Assembly: GCA_028701555.1 (NCBI GenBank)
Contig: JAQVQN010000202.1
Span: 1-5,126, forward strand
Direction of reading: 5' to 3'
Origin: Kiritimatiellia bacterium
Lineage (GTDB): Bacteria; Verrucomicrobiota; Kiritimatiellia; RFP12; UBA1067
DNA length: 5,126 nucleotides
In this document: positions 5,073-5,126 of the stretch, piece by piece
Numbering within the stretch: position 1 is the stretch's first letter
Layout of the letters: every line of letters starts with the position of its first letter
Program-made: the position numbers and the translations under genes
Notes under the pieces: generated by a model
Databases searched by the model: none
What the model was told of the DNA's origin: nothing
What the model saw: only the letters and a program-made list of their open reading frames with translations

Positions 5073-5126
5073 TCAAGGCCCCGTTCCTTCCTTGAAGGCC
5101 GCGATGTTCGTTTCGATGAGCCGCTC
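5073..5126 (-). CDS. Probable C-terminal end of an unidentified gene (runs off the right edge)
   Basis: On the minus strand the frame from 5126 reads ERLIETNIAAFKEGTGP and stops at TGA (5073-5075). The wording is that of an amphipathic C-terminal helix (LIETNIAAFKEG), and about 13 of 17 third codon positions are G or C, matching the core genes. Similar endings occur in several NAD-dependent dehydrogenases and other enzymes, but 17 residues are too few to name a family. It would be convergent with hepT, leaving a 77-bp intergenic gap that holds the palindrome at 5009-5034. Confidence 0.42.
   Translation of the reverse strand, partial: ERLIETNIAAFKEGTGP

Noticed and set aside
5065..5095. Nested inverted repeats GGGGC/GCCCC (5065-5069 and 5078-5082) and TCAAGG/CCTTGA (5073-5078 and 5090-5095) as a terminator for hepT
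   Set aside because: The stems are only 5-6 bp and the following GTTCCTTCCTT is not a proper T tract. The stretch is also probably the coding end of the right-hand gene.

Overview
The window is bacterial chromosomal DNA, densely coded and GC-rich in its core, with mostly G/C third codon positions in eda, rnr and nifU. It holds five complete genes and two genes cut by the window edges. No rRNA, tRNA, CRISPR array, transposase or phage gene is visible. Sigma70-type promoters and Shine-Dalgarno sites indicate ordinary bacterial signals. The three-domain NifU together with a housekeeping RNase R and a KDPG aldolase does not fix the phylum. A PVC-group lineage (Verrucomicrobiota/Kiritimatiellota/Lentisphaerota) or another Gram-negative is a weak guess from the protein wording only.

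Layout. Positions 1-128 (minus) are the 5' end of a gene for an exported protein with a clear Sec signal peptide. A 186-bp divergent intergenic region follows, with one good sigma70 promoter facing each way. Next is eda (315-962, plus), the KDPG/KHG aldolase. It converges, with only 11 bp between, on rnr (974-3262, minus), the exoribonuclease RNase R. Upstream of rnr on the same strand and 20 bp away is nifU (3283-4134, minus), a full three-domain Fe-S cluster scaffold, so nifU-rnr looks like one transcription unit. After a 194-bp divergent region carrying a long imperfect inverted repeat comes the plus-strand pair mntA-hepT (4329-4995), a type VII toxin-antitoxin module with overlapping genes and all signature motifs. 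The right edge has a GC-rich palindromic element (5009-5034) and what looks like the last 17 codons of a minus-strand gene (5073-5126).

How the genes fit together. eda, rnr and nifU are core-metabolism, RNA-decay and Fe-S assembly genes with no obvious shared pathway. The nifU-rnr coupling is the most unusual of the core arrangements. The mntA-hepT pair is the accessory element: it is visibly AT-richer than its neighbours and lies between two palindromic elements in an otherwise housekeeping neighbourhood, which suggests acquisition by transfer. HepT is a HEPN-domain RNase toxin and MntA is the nucleotidyltransferase antitoxin that silences it by AMP transfer. I see no undescribed multi-gene system here. 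The best leads are the variant catalytic spacing in MntA, the palindromes around the toxin-antitoxin module, and the nifU-rnr linkage.
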